DNA of 64,000 nucleotides from contig JAWVFT010000088.1 of the NCBI GenBank assembly GCA_033855775.1, forward strand, positions 1 to 64,000. Direction: 5' to 3'. Source of the stretch: DASVTR01 sp033855775 (lineage in GTDB: Bacteria; Acidobacteriota; Blastocatellia; Pyrinomonadales; Pyrinomonadaceae). The translations under genes were made by a program, and so were the position numbers. The notes under the pieces are model-generated. The model was given only the letters and a program-made list of their open reading frames with translations. It ran no database searches and had not been told where the DNA came from. Positions 17,633 through 26,342 of this stretch are shown piece by piece. How positions within the stretch are numbered: position 1 is the stretch's first letter; each line of letters opens with the position of its first letter.

Positions 17633-19030
17633 TTACTGCCCGCGCGTCTTCAACTTTGCGCTAAGCGTCCGCGCCACCTGCGCGCGTTCAAGCGTCTGCT
17701 GCTCGCCCGTCTTCATCTCTTTAACAGCGACTTCGCCGCGCACGCGCTCGTCCTCGCCCATCACGACGACGAACGGGACGTTCTGAGCCGCAGCATACTT
17801 CAACTGCTTTCCGAGTTTGTCCGCTTCCGGGTACACGTCAACCCGCAAGCCCGCCGCGCGAAACTCCGTCGCCAATGCCAGAGCATCAACTGCGGCGTCC
17901 TCATTCCACAGCGTCACCAACACGTCAGCCGCCGCGCTCAAGAGCAGCGTGGACGGAAACATTTCGCGCTCCGTCATGACGACGATGATGCGCTCTAAGC
18001 CGAGCGAGAAACCGCAGGCCGGAACGTCTTGACCGGAAAACATCCCGACCAGATTATCGTAACGCCCGCCGCCGCCGAGGCTGCCCGCCAAATCCGGCAC
18101 GTTGATTTCCATAATCGCGCCCGTGTAATAAGAGAGCCCGCGCGCGAGGCTCGGGTCAATCTTGAGACGCGCGCCCGCGCCTGTCGCCGCCGCGAATTGA
18201 ACGACCGAGCGCAACTCGTCAATCCCGCGAGCGCCCGCGTCATGGTCGCCGACGAACTCGACGAGCCGACCAAGAATCGCGGCGTTCAAGGCCGCCGGTG
18301 TCGCTGTGAGTTCATCAATCGTTATCTCCGCCGCGTGCTCAAGCGCGCTCAGGCTTTCAAAGAACGAGAGCAATCGCTCGCCCGCGTCCCTTCCGATGCC
18401 GCGTTCCTGCAATTCTTTCCAGACGCCTTCGCGTCCAATCTTGTCCAGCTTGTCGAGCGCGACCAGCGCGTCCGTGTGCTGTTCCGCCGCGACGCCAGCC
18501 GCATCGAGCACGCCAGTCAACACTTGACGATGATTCAGTCGAATCGTGAAATTGTTGAAGCCCAACGCGACAAGCGCGTCGCTCGCCGCCGCGCATAATT
18601 CCGCTTCGACCACCATCGAGCGCGAGCCGAGCGCGTCAACGTCGCATTGATAAAACTCTCTGAAGCGACCGCGCGCCGGACGGTCTGCGCGCCACACGGG
18701 TTGAATCTGGTACCGCTTGAAAAACTTCGGCAGGCTCGCCTTGTGTTCGGCGACGACGCGCGCCAGCGGCACGGTCAAATCATAGCGCAACGCCAAATCC
18801 GCGACGCCCGTTTCTTCATGCACACCGCGCTTCAGAATTTTGAAGATGAGTTGGCCGCCCTCCTCGCCGTACTTGCCGTTGAGCGTCTCTATGTTCTCGA
18901 CCGCCGGAGTCTCCAACGGCTCGAACCCGTAACGCTCGTACACTTCGCGTATGACGCCAATCACATATTCGCGCCGCCTGACATCCACTGGCAAAAAATC
19001 GCGCATCCCGCGCGCCGGTTTCGTGTTCAT
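17633..19030 (-). CDS. hisS: Histidyl-tRNA synthetase
   Basis: About 465 residues starting MNTKPARGMRDFLP; an in-frame ATG 16 codons upstream lies in non-conserved sequence and is not preferred. Class II motifs are present: RYDLTVPLARVVAEH and FREFYQCDVDALG (motif 2 region), the histidine-specific LARGLSYYTG, and GGGGRYDNLVGMF followed by GFSLGLERI (motif 3). The C-terminal 95 residues form the anticodon-binding domain (DVLVTLWNEDA onward, ending KTRGQ). Length is slightly longer than in E. coli. It attaches histidine to tRNA-His in the cytoplasm. Confidence 0.95.
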   Translation of the reverse strand: MNTKPARGMRDFLPVDVRRREYVIGVIREVYERYGFEPLETPAVENIETLNGKYGEEGGQLIFKILKRGVHEETGVADLALRYDLTVPLARVVAEHKASLPKFFKRYQIQPVWRADRPARGRFREFYQCDVDALGSRSMVVEAELCAAASDALVALGFNNFTIRLNHRQVLTGVLDAAGVAAEQHTDALVALDKLDKIGREGVWKELQERGIGRDAGERLLSFFESLSALEHAAEITIDELTATPAALNAAILGRLVEFVGDHDAGARGIDELRSVVQFAAATGAGARLKIDPSLARGLSYYTGAIMEINVPDLAGSLGGGGRYDNLVGMFSGQDVPACGFSLGLERIIVVMTEREMFPSTLLLSAAADVLVTLWNEDAAVDALALATEFRAAGLRVDVYPEADKLGKQLKYAAAQNVPFVVVMGEDERVRGEVAVKEMKTGEQQTLERAQVARTLSAKLKTRGQ

Positions 19031-19097
19031 AACTTTCGGAGCCTGAAGCCCGAAGCTCGTAAGTTCGGAAGCCGTCAAAAAGCTTCTGTCGTGAGAC

Positions 19098-19622
19098 TCA
19101 GGACTCCTGACCGCCGTCTTCCCTGTACTGCTTCGTGTACTCTATATAATTTTTCCAGAACACTTCGAGGCCAGCAACTTCTTCATCCGTCAGCGGTCGC
19201 TTGACGCGCGCCGGTGAGCCGATGACGAGCGAGCGCGGCGGAATCTGCGTTCCCGGCGCGACGAGCGAACCCGCGGCGACGAGCGAGTCTGCCCCGACGC
19301 GCACGCCGTCCATCACGATGGCGCCCATGCCGATGAGGCAGCCGCGCTCGATATGACAGCCGTGCAGCGTCGCGTTATGCCCAACCGTCACTTCGTCTTC
19401 GAGGATGGTCGCATGCGTTCCATTGATGACGTGTATGACCGTGCCGTCCTGCACGTTCGAGCGATTGCCGATGCGTATGTAGAACACGTCGCCGCGCACG
19501 ACCGCGTTGAACCAGACGGACGATTCTTCGCCGATGACGACATCGCCGATAATCTGCGCGCTCTGCTCAATGAACGCGGTCGGATGAATCTGCGGGTGTT
19601 TGCCCTGGAACGGTCTAATCAT
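19098..19622 (-). CDS. Gamma-carbonic anhydrase family protein
   Basis: A 174-residue left-handed beta-helix protein starting MIRPFQGKHPQIHPTAFIEQ. The hexapeptide repeats and the three metal-binding histidines are visible in NVQDGTVIHV, then DEVTVGHNATLHGCHIERGC. RGD in NAVVRGDVFYIRIGNRSNVQ is the conserved Arg/Asp pair. Relatives (YrdA, CaiE, PaaY type) bind zinc or iron, and some hydrate carbon dioxide. Activity cannot be predicted: the catalytic Glu loop of archaeal Cam is absent, as in most short members. It precedes hisS with a 67-base gap. Confidence 0.88.
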   Translation of the reverse strand: MIRPFQGKHPQIHPTAFIEQSAQIIGDVVIGEESSVWFNAVVRGDVFYIRIGNRSNVQDGTVIHVINGTHATILEDEVTVGHNATLHGCHIERGCLIGMGAIVMDGVRVGADSLVAAGSLVAPGTQIPPRSLVIGSPARVKRPLTDEEVAGLEVFWKNYIEYTKQYREDGGQES

Positions 19623-19783
19623 GATGAGTCGCCACTGTCTGGATGAACTGCTTTCCCCTCCAGCGGGTGAAAGCGAAAACGGTAACATGCCGCGCGCTGG
19701 CTGAGCAAGGAAGGGTCTTGCGTTCTGAGCGCGTCCTTCGTTTCTATTGACAGTTCCGAGGCGGCCATGCGAGAGTGCGCGCG

Positions 19784-20389
19784 ATGATGATGAAGGGCCA
19801 GCTATGGGAACGACGGCGGGCGGCGACGGGCGCGCTCTTGCTGTTGCTGCTCGCGCTGATGACGGGGGCTTGCGGCGGCTCGCTCTACAAGGTCAAGCCG
19901 GTGGTGGAAGCTCCGGTCACGGCGCCGACCGGCGCGGCCTCCGCTGGCGGCTTCCAACTGCGCGCCGCGCCGCTGCTGACGGACGAAGAGAGCCAGCAAC
20001 TCTTCGAGGCGAATCTGCTGCTCGCGGGATTGTTGCCCGTGCGCGTCGAGATGACGAACGAGAGCGGCGCATCGCTCTTGTTCAAGCGCGTCCGCTTTCG
20101 CCTGCGCGACCAATCTGGCAAGGAGTGGAAATATCGCACGGCCAGGCAAGCCGTCGCGCGCATTCTCGACTCCAACCAAGTCTATCTATACAACCCCAAC
20201 TCGCGCGCCGCCTTCGAGACGGCCTTCCGCGCCCACACCTTTGACACAGGCGAGCCGCTCGCGGCCAGCCAGTCGCGGCGCGGGCTGCTCTTCTTCCAGA
20301 CGCCCAAAAAGGAAGCTGTCGAAAGCCCACGCTCGCTCGTGCTCGTCGTCGAAGGCTTGCCGCAGCCTTTGGAATTAAAGTTGAAATAG
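19784..20389 (+). CDS. Lipoprotein of unknown function
   Basis: About 201 residues. The signal peptide (GALLLLLLALMTGAC) ends in a lipobox, so it should be anchored in the envelope. The start is placed at ATG 19784 after GAGAG; two further ATGs follow directly. Residues 50-200 form a folded domain: GFQLRAAPLLTDEESQQLFE, then LLPVRVEMTNESG, RVRFRLRDQSGKEWKYRTA and RRGLLFFQTPKKEAVESPRS, consistent with an immunoglobulin-like beta sandwich that handles a surface or envelope ligand. I do not recognise the family. The last six codons and the stop form the first unit of a 20-bp tandem repeat. Confidence 0.65.
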   Translation: MMMKGQLWERRRAATGALLLLLLALMTGACGGSLYKVKPVVEAPVTAPTGAASAGGFQLRAAPLLTDEESQQLFEANLLLAGLLPVRVEMTNESGASLLFKRVRFRLRDQSGKEWKYRTARQAVARILDSNQVYLYNPNSRAAFETAFRAHTFDTGEPLAASQSRRGLLFFQTPKKEAVESPRSLVLVVEGLPQPLELKLK

Positions 20390-20472
20390 CGCGAAGGAAG
20401 TTGTGCTGACGCGAAGCGACTTGAGTCGGAGCGAAGGAAGTTGAACTAGCGCGAAGCAACTTGAGTTAGCGA
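20371..20472. repeat. Tandem 20-bp repeats starting inside the lipoprotein gene
   Basis: Four clear units: GCGAAGGAAGTTGTGCTGAC (20391), GCGAAGCGACTTGAGTCGGA (20411), GCGAAGGAAGTTGAACTAGC (20431) and GCGAAGCAACTTGAGTTAGC (20451). They are preceded in register by GGAATTAAAGTTGAAATAGC (20371-20390), which encodes the last residues Glu-Leu-Lys-Leu-Lys and the TAG stop. Its second half matches the third unit at 9 of 10 bases. The rest of the gap to 20552 shows no gene. Confidence 0.85.
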
Positions 20473-20552
20473 AGCAAGAAGCAATCGGCCCGCCGCTCTT
20501 CGTTGAATATCAATTCACTTTTGTCTGCCGCCTGCCAATCATTCGCTCTCGC

Positions 20553-21623
20553 TCAGGCGGCCAGTTCGCCTGCGACCTCGACGGCTTCCAGAGCGTCGCG
20601 CGCGTAGGCGTCCGCGCCGACCTTGCGCCACAACTCCGGCGCGATATTGAACGGATAGCCGCCGACCAGAATCTTCACATCGCGCACGCCTTCCGCCGCG
20701 CGCACGCCTTTAATCAACTCTTCAACGACACGGACATGCGGCGTCATCGTCGCCGAGACGGCGAGGACATCCGCCGCGCGCTCGCGTAGAGTTTCAACGA
20801 TGCTGTCGGTCGGCGCGTTGGCCCCGATGTAGAACGTTTCCCAACCTTCCATCTCGAAGAAGTCCGCGACCATCCGCACGCCTAGCTCGTGCTGCTCGCC
20901 GGAGACGCAGGTGGCGACGAGCGTGCGCCCGTTTTTCTGTGTCGCGCAGAGGCGCGGGTAGAGTTGCGACATGACGAGTTGCGTGGCCGCCGTGCAGTAG
21001 TGCTCCTGCGCGACGCTGAGCAGGTTCAGTTGCCAGAGCCGCCCGATTTCGTGCTGGCAACGTTGAAAGACGAAGAGGTAAAGCTGCTTGAGGCTGAAGC
21101 CTTCCCTGACCGCTTCCAGAATCAAGCGGCTGGCGGCGCGCCGCTCGCCGCGCAAGAGCGCGTTCAAGTACTGGTTCGCCAACTCCGACAGCGGATTGGC
21201 TTCGCCGATGCAGGTCGGCAAGTCGGACGGCAAGTGCGGCAGATGGCGCAAGCCCAACTCGACGTAGGCGGTCGCCACGCCGCTCATCTCCTCCGGCAAA
21301 GACTGCCGCAACGAATCGCGTATGACTTCGAGGCTGCGCCCCAGATCTCTTGAGCAGACGCCGCGCCCCTCGAACATCACCTTGGCCCAGGCGATGTAGT
21401 CGGCAAACAACGTCGGCTGCGAGGCGGCGATTGACTCGGCCAGATAAGAGAGATGAAAGTCTGCGTCCTGCAAACGCCTGACGCGGCCCGCAGGGCCTTC
21501 ACGCTCCGCGAGTTCGGGGCGCAGTTCATACTGTCGCGCCGTGATGGCTTCGGCCAGCGCGCCGCGCCTCGCCTCAATCGCGCTGCCGACTTCTCTTTCC
21601 AGTTCCGCCGTCATGTTTCTCAT
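20553..21623 (-). CDS. Cobalamin-binding sensor-like protein (CarH-type B12 module, no DNA-binding domain)
   Basis: A 356-residue protein. Residues about 1-130 form an all-helical domain (DADFHLSYLAESIAASQPTL, RGVCSRDLGRSLEVIRDSL) resembling sensor domains found upstream of B12 domains. Residues 145-225 are the four-helix bundle that covers the upper face of cobalamin, with W197 and E207-H208 in the Wx9EH spacing known from the photoreceptor CarH. Residues 235-350 are the Rossmann B12-binding domain with the lower-ligand motif E243-x-H245-x-x-G248. The MerR-type DNA-binding domain of CarH is absent. It may sense B12 or green/blue light and signal by protein contact; that is inference. It is monocistronic. 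Confidence 0.82.
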   Translation of the reverse strand: MRNMTAELEREVGSAIEARRGALAEAITARQYELRPELAEREGPAGRVRRLQDADFHLSYLAESIAASQPTLFADYIAWAKVMFEGRGVCSRDLGRSLEVIRDSLRQSLPEEMSGVATAYVELGLRHLPHLPSDLPTCIGEANPLSELANQYLNALLRGERRAASRLILEAVREGFSLKQLYLFVFQRCQHEIGRLWQLNLLSVAQEHYCTAATQLVMSQLYPRLCATQKNGRTLVATCVSGEQHELGVRMVADFFEMEGWETFYIGANAPTDSIVETLRERAADVLAVSATMTPHVRVVEELIKGVRAAEGVRDVKILVGGYPFNIAPELWRKVGADAYARDALEAVEVAGELAA

Positions 21624-21980
21624 CTTGCTTAAGAATTGAACTGCTCAAAATAACGAAGCACAGCGCAGCCCTTTGCCGCCCCGCGTCAATCCCTGCCGAA
21701 GGCGCGCGCCTGCGCTCTGCTCAAATTTTACGTCGCGTTCGTTGTCCTTCAAATTGAAAGCGGCTTAGGTCAGGGATGCAGCCTCACAGTAACACTTCGG
21801 CGGCAATTTATTTATGTAGTTTTAGTCAATTTTATGTTCCGCCGTCCGCCCGTCGCAGATTTTTTCAAACTCATGATTGAGTTCGCCGCAGAATTTCGCG
21901 TTAGAGAGATGAAGGAATTTTATAGAGAGGCTTTTCGGGCCTTTCGTTTGACGGACAACTTTTGGAGGATGGTGGCGGCG
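21624..21980. other. Gap without a recognised gene
   Basis: A divergent intergenic region of about 357 bases between the B12 protein and the DUF5602 gene. It becomes AT-rich at 21800-21930 (for example TTTATTTATGTAGTTTTAG), which fits promoter DNA for the plus-strand gene, but I see no clear -35/-10 pair. In-frame ATG codons at 21834-21969 could extend the downstream gene, but that sequence lacks signal-peptide character. Confidence 0.3.
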
Positions 21981-22772
21981 ATGAAGAGAAAAAGAGTGTT
22001 GGCGTTAACTTTGACGCTGATGACAGTTTTCGGGTTGATGACTTGGGCCGCGGGCGCGAAGGACAATGAGGCGCGCACGGCTTACGGCAAGCGTTTCGCT
22101 TTCGCGGGCGCAGACATCAAGACTTATTTGACGCAGGACAAAAACAGCGCGCCGGTCGAGCTTGGCGTAGAGATTCCGGCCAGCGCGCTCAAGAACCTGC
22201 CGGCGACGATGAGCGACATGGTTCTGCCGTTGCCGCAGGAGGCGCAGAGCCTGACGCCCTTTCGCTATCTGGGCATGGAATGGAATCCGGAGGGACACGA
22301 GCCGGACAAGATTTACACGATGCCCCACTTCGACTTTCATTTTTATATCCAGAGCCTCGAAGAGAGAAACTCGATTGACCCCGGCGCGTGTCAGGGCGTT
22401 GACTGCGCGGATTTCGAACGCGCGATGAAGGCCGTGCCGGCGGAGTATCAGCCGCGTGGCTACAAGAACGTCGGGGCGGTCGTGCCGCGCATGGGCAATC
22501 ACTTGATTGACACGGCCTCGCCGGAGTTTAACAACCAGCCGTTCACGCGCACGTTTCTCTACGGAGCTTACGACGGCAAGATTACGTTCTACGAGCCGAT
22601 GCTGACGCTGCAATACCTGCAATCGCAGCCGAACGAATATCTCGATTTGAAACTGCCCGCGGCCTACGCGCAGACGGGCTATTACCCGACGCGCTACAGC
22701 GTGCGCTACGACCCGTCGAAGCAGGTCTACAGGATTTCGTTGGAGCGTTTCGTCTATCACGTCGCCCGCTGA
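21981..22772 (+). CDS. Secreted DUF5602 (TTHB210-like) protein
   Basis: A 263-residue protein starting MKRKRVLALTLTLMTVFG, a signal peptide ending near AAGAKD. The start is 12 bases after GGAGG; ATG 21969 is the alternative. The mature part has LGVEIPASALKNLPA, LGMEWNPEGHEP and the distinctive MPHFDFHFYIQS, followed by GYKNVGAVVPRMGNHLIDTA and a region TRTFLYGAYDGKITFYEPML. These match DUF5602, whose Thermus member TTHB210 is a secreted protein controlled by an ECF sigma factor. The His-rich HFDFHF and GNHL positions suggest metal binding. Function is unknown. A terminator follows. Confidence 0.7.
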   Translation: MKRKRVLALTLTLMTVFGLMTWAAGAKDNEARTAYGKRFAFAGADIKTYLTQDKNSAPVELGVEIPASALKNLPATMSDMVLPLPQEAQSLTPFRYLGMEWNPEGHEPDKIYTMPHFDFHFYIQSLEERNSIDPGACQGVDCADFERAMKAVPAEYQPRGYKNVGAVVPRMGNHLIDTASPEFNNQPFTRTFLYGAYDGKITFYEPMLTLQYLQSQPNEYLDLKLPAAYAQTGYYPTRYSVRYDPSKQVYRISLERFVYHVAR

Positions 22773-22836
22773 CCTTCAAACGAAGCGCAGTTAAAGTTTC
22801 CCCTTGGCTTTGCGATTGGGGCGAGGCAAAGCCAAA

Positions 22837-22878
22837 GAGGGCGAGGAGCCTGATTCGCGCTCAGGCATCCTCGCCCTC
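22837..22878 (+). terminator. Rho-independent terminator
   Basis: GAGGGCGAGGAGCCTGA pairs with TCAGGCATCCTCGCCCTC (17 bp with one bulge), followed by ACTCTTTTTTAG. It ends the DUF5602 transcript. Confidence 0.85.
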
Positions 22879-22949
22879 ACTCTTTTTTAGAGACGAAGCG
22901 ATAGCTTCCGCAATTGGCGCAAACCAAACTCGCCGCCGTCGCCCCGCGA

Positions 22950-24215
22950 TTAGGGCGGCAACATTCTGTCGAGCGTCTTCAACAAATCGCGCCCGCGCAT
23001 CTTGTCCTGATCGAGCATGACGACTTTGCCGTCCGGCCCGATTAAGAGCGAAGTCGGGAAGAGATGTATGCGATAGCGAATCTCCACGTCGCGGATGCTC
23101 TCCATCGTCGCCTGCGGCCACGTCAGCCCGTTCTTCTTCAGCCACTCTTTAACGAACGCCGGGTTGTCGTCGTTATTCATTCCCAGAATCTCGAAGCCGC
23201 GCGCCTGAAAGCGCGAGTAGGCAGCCTTTTGAAAGGGCAACTCGCGGCGGCACGGCGGGCACCAAGCGGCCCAGAAATCGAGCAGCACATACTTGCCGCG
23301 AAACTCCGTCAGCTTGCGTTTCCTGCCCGCGAAATCCGTGAAGGTGAAGTCTGGAACCTCCGAGCCGATGAGAACCTCCACGCGCTTGTAGTCCGTGGCC
23401 GGATGCGAGCGCATGATGATTTGATTCTTGTCCATGTCAACGCGCTTGGTCGAAACGTATTGCTCGCCGACGCGGAAGATGACCGTCTCTTCGCGGGCTT
23501 CAGCCGATTCGGGCGAGAAGCGGTCGAAGACAATCTGGCCGTCGCCGTCGCCGTCCACGCCGAACCAGCCGTTGCTGACGCTAATCTTCTTCGACTGCGC
23601 GTTGAAGCCATACTCGACGAGCGTCTTGCGCCCGCCGATGTCTACCTGCCCTTTGGCGAAGGCGTCCTTCGATTGCAGCACGAGCCGTTCGTCCTCGCCC
23701 ATCTCGTCCATCTTGACTTGCTTGTAGTACTGCACAACGACCGGATACTTCTGAAAGAGCGCGCCCTTGAGCGGCAGTTGGAGCGTCGCTTGCAGAATGT
23801 ACGGATTGTCTTCCTCGGCGCGCTTGAGCGGGAATCGCTCGGCGTCCGCCAGCACGCTGTCCTGGTCTAGGTCTGCGTAGAGATACGGCTCGCTGTCGTC
23901 GTTCGGCTCGACGAGCAGGGCCAGCAGCGAAGACTTATCGAGCGGCGGATTGTACAGGCGGCCAGCCGTCACCTTCGCGTCCGCTTCGAGCGGCGTGGCG
24001 AACTTCAGCTTCGACGCCTCAGCGAAGGGCTTGAAGATAACCTGGTCAAGGTCTTCCGTGTAAGGCACAAGCTCGCCGTCGAGCTTGCCGAAATATTCCG
24101 TGTCGCCGGGCCGCGCGTTGTTGGCCGCGAAGCCCGCGCACGCGAGGGCGCAGAGAATGAAGACCGCGATGAACGAAGGAGCGATGCGCCGTTTTCGATA
24201 AGGCAAGCGAGACAT
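22950..24215 (-). CDS. TlpA-like thioredoxin-fold protein
   Basis: About 421 residues from MSRLPYRKRRIAPSFIAVFI; AAGGA lies 8 bases before ATG 24215. Residues 1-30 are a signal peptide or anchor. Residues 35-270 are a large domain with PLDKSSLLALLVEPNDDSE and KTLVEYGFNAQSKKISVSNG, which I do not recognise. Residues 280-420 are a thioredoxin/AhpC-TSA domain: FTDFAGRKRKLTEFRGKYVL, then FWAAWCPPCRRELP with the redox pair WCPPC, and FPTSLLIGPDGKVV. Such proteins reduce disulfides in the periplasm, for example in apocytochrome c before haem attachment, which fits the many cytochromes nearby. No other gene is close on this strand. Confidence 0.85.
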   Translation of the reverse strand: MSRLPYRKRRIAPSFIAVFILCALACAGFAANNARPGDTEYFGKLDGELVPYTEDLDQVIFKPFAEASKLKFATPLEADAKVTAGRLYNPPLDKSSLLALLVEPNDDSEPYLYADLDQDSVLADAERFPLKRAEEDNPYILQATLQLPLKGALFQKYPVVVQYYKQVKMDEMGEDERLVLQSKDAFAKGQVDIGGRKTLVEYGFNAQSKKISVSNGWFGVDGDGDGQIVFDRFSPESAEAREETVIFRVGEQYVSTKRVDMDKNQIIMRSHPATDYKRVEVLIGSEVPDFTFTDFAGRKRKLTEFRGKYVLLDFWAAWCPPCRRELPFQKAAYSRFQARGFEILGMNNDDNPAFVKEWLKKNGLTWPQATMESIRDVEIRYRIHLFPTSLLIGPDGKVVMLDQDKMRGRDLLKTLDRMLPP

Positions 24216-24517
24216 GTGAGACTTCCTTTTCTTGAGTGATGACGAAAGCGCTGTTGCGTTGGAGCGCACGGCGACTTCGGGAAATTAACGTGACGATAAT
24301 TAATGATTAATGATTGCTGCGCGAACTGCCGGAGCAGGATTGATGCGCGAACTGACAAGACGAATCTCAGCGCGGCATCTCGGAACTGGGCTTGCTTCTC
24401 CGCTTTGAGAAGCGGGCGCGATTTTAGTTGAGGCGCGAACAAGCTGTCAAAAGCAGAGAAGGCAAAATCAAGCTCGATTCATGAAACGGGCTCAAGCCGG
24501 AAACTCGATGGCGCAGG
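24216..24517. other. Gap without a recognised gene
   Basis: About 300 bases. A small hairpin GCTTCTC-CGCTTT-GAGAAGC lies at 24394-24413 and could terminate the GAF gene transcript; a repeat pair overlaps the GAF stop codon at 24493-24527. Nothing else is recognised. Confidence 0.3.
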
Positions 24518-24527
24518 CTAGAAACTC
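24493..24527. repeat. Two 21-bp-spaced repeats across the GAF gene stop codon
   Basis: CAAGCCGGAAACTC (24493-24506) and CAGGCTAGAAACTC (24514-24527) match at 11 of 14 positions with a 21-bp period. The second unit contains the TAG stop (24518-24520, minus strand) of the GAF protein. Confidence 0.55.
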
Positions 24528-25390
24528 AGATAGCTCATTCCGGCGGACGACTGTTTTTCGGTAAAGCGCGCGAGGGCTTCCAGAACTTCGCGGCAGAGTT
24601 CGCGCTCGGCTTCGCCACGGCTGGCGATGTCGCGCAGGGAGACTGCGAGCAGCAGCAAATCACGATGCTCCGGGGCCGAGCGCACGCCCTTGAGCCATTC
24701 GCGCAACTCGCTTTGCCGGACGCGGCCCTTGCCTTTGCCGTTTCCGGCGGAGTGCTCGAAGAGAGTTTCAATCAACCCGGCTGTCTCGTGCGCGTCAACG
24801 AGCGTGGCGATGGCGTCGGCAAAGTGCGCGGCCTGATCCATCTCTTCGGGCGTGTACGGGCGATACGGCGGGTCGCCGATGCGGTTGATAAATTCCAGCA
24901 CGCCGACCGTCTCTTCGTTGACGCGCAGGGGCGTCGCCAAAATGGTCTGCGTCGAATAGTTGGTCAGAGCGTCGACCTTGTCGTAAAAGCCTTCGGCCTG
25001 CGCGACATCTTCGACAATCATCGGCGTCCCGCTGGCGAAGACGAATCCGGCGATGCCCTCGCCGGGAGGAATCTTCACGTGCAACAATTTGTCTGCGACG
25101 GAGCCGAGCGCGACCATGAATTTCAAGCCGCCTTCGTCGCCGTCGCGCACCAGCACGGAGGCTTCGTCGGTTCCGATGGAGCGCGCCGCCAGCCGCAGCA
25201 GATTCTCGATGGAGCGCGTCAGCGGGTCTGTCAAAATTTCGGCCACGTCGACGGCCTTGACGGCGGCGCGCAGTTGCTCTTCCAGAGAGCCGTTCTGCTC
25301 GGCCTGCGGCGCGGCCTCGTCACGCTTCGCGGGCTTCTTCTTTTTCTTCGTGTCCGTGTCAGTTTTCTTGCCGCCGTTTTTCTTTGCCAT
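24518..25390 (-). CDS. GAF-domain protein
   Basis: A 290-residue cytoplasmic protein. Residues 1-30 are Lys-rich (MAKKNGGKKTDTDTKKKKKP). Residues 55-200 are a GAF domain: RSIENLLRLAARSIGTDEAS, LLHVKIPPGEGIAGFVFASG, the typical FYDKVDALTNYSTQTILATP and VNEETVGVLEFINRIGDPPY. GAF domains bind cyclic nucleotides, tetrapyrroles or other small ligands. The helical C-terminal third (EHSAGNGKGKGRVRQSELRE and onward) has no known output domain such as a kinase or cyclase. The ligand is unknown. The stop codon lies in a 21-bp-period repeat. Confidence 0.82.
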   Translation of the reverse strand: MAKKNGGKKTDTDTKKKKKPAKRDEAAPQAEQNGSLEEQLRAAVKAVDVAEILTDPLTRSIENLLRLAARSIGTDEASVLVRDGDEGGLKFMVALGSVADKLLHVKIPPGEGIAGFVFASGTPMIVEDVAQAEGFYDKVDALTNYSTQTILATPLRVNEETVGVLEFINRIGDPPYRPYTPEEMDQAAHFADAIATLVDAHETAGLIETLFEHSAGNGKGKGRVRQSELREWLKGVRSAPEHRDLLLLAVSLRDIASRGEAERELCREVLEALARFTEKQSSAGMSYLSF

Positions 25391-25548
25391 GTCTCTATCA
25401 ATCGTCCTTACAACGAGGAACGAACCTTTGCCTTCCGATTGCTCGTCTCAACGAATCAACTTTTTTTCGAGCGCGCCCCACGTGGCCTTATGACAAATGA
25501 CAAGCGCAGGCTCTTTAACTCCGGCCAGCCCTGCGCGCGCGAGTCTGC

Positions 25549-25577
25549 ATTATACATGCAGCGCGCACGCCAACCGA
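25549..25577 (-). promoter_or_regulatory. Possible -10 box for the GAF gene
   Basis: On the minus strand TATAAT occurs at 25554-25549, preceded by CATG. The hexamer 17 bases upstream (TCGGTT, 25577-25572) is a poor -35. The transcript would have a leader of about 150 bases before the GAF start at 25390. Confidence 0.3.
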
Positions 25578-25615
25578 AGCGCTGACGAAAGCACCGGTCA
25601 GGTCTTCGCCAGCCG

Positions 25616-26248
25616 CTACGGCACGAAGTCGTAAGTAATCACGCCCGTCACCTGAACAGGCTGGCCGGAGAGCAAGGTCGGCGTGAAGCGCGCCTGCCGC
25701 GCCGCCTCGACCGCCGCTTCTCGAAACAACTTGTGGCCGGAGACGGCATCCGCCGAGATGACATTGCCTTGCTCGTCAATGACGACCTGCACGACCACTG
25801 TTCCAGAGGCGCGAGTGCTTCTGGCAATCGCCGGATACTCAGGTTGCGGCAGGCTCTTGGCTTTCCCGTTGAGCACGCCGCCGGAGATGGGCCTTGAGGT
25901 TCGCGCACGCTTCCTGGGAGTAGCCGCGCCCGCTTCTGTTGAATCGCCCGGCTGCGGCTCTATCGGGACAGCAATAAACTCCTCGCGCGCTGTTGTCGCT
26001 TTTCTCGCGCGCCGCTTGCGCCGCGTCGTCTTCCTACGACGGCGCGACGAAGAACTGCCGCCGCCGCTGTTCGCGTTCTGCGCTCTATTCATCGGCGGCT
26101 TTATCATCGGTGGCTTAATCGGCGAACTGCCTTCTGGACGCGGCGCTTCCTGCGCCCCCGCGAAGCTCGCGCCGAGCAACAAGCTCAGCAAAGCTCCGAG
26201 ACAAACGCTGCGCGCTCCGTGCGCGGATTTATTAAAGATGAGCTTCAT
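25616..26248 (-). CDS. TonB-like energy transducer
   Basis: About 210 residues starting MKLIFNKSAHGARS, with AAGGAG 5 bases before ATG 26248. A signal or anchor segment (CLGALLSLLLGASFAGAQ) is followed by a disordered Pro/Ser/Arg-rich linker with a very basic stretch SRRRRKTTRRKRRARKATT. The C-terminal 80 residues are a TonB domain: PEYPAIARSTRASGTVVVQV, VIDEQGNVISADAVSGH, AVEAARQARFTPTLLSGQPV and a final ITYDFVP. TonB domains link inner-membrane energy to outer-membrane receptors, although many Acidobacteriota copies are anchored without a full ExbBD set. No exbB or exbD is present here. Confidence 0.85.
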   Translation of the reverse strand: MKLIFNKSAHGARSVCLGALLSLLLGASFAGAQEAPRPEGSSPIKPPMIKPPMNRAQNANSGGGSSSSRRRRKTTRRKRRARKATTAREEFIAVPIEPQPGDSTEAGAATPRKRARTSRPISGGVLNGKAKSLPQPEYPAIARSTRASGTVVVQVVIDEQGNVISADAVSGHKLFREAAVEAARQARFTPTLLSGQPVQVTGVITYDFVP

Positions 26249-26342
26249 GACACTCCTTCTTGATAGCAATCCTTTCTAAAGTCTTCGCTCATATATGATG
26301 ACGAGACGCGCGCGAAAGAGAACGCGCGTGCGCTGTGGCGGC

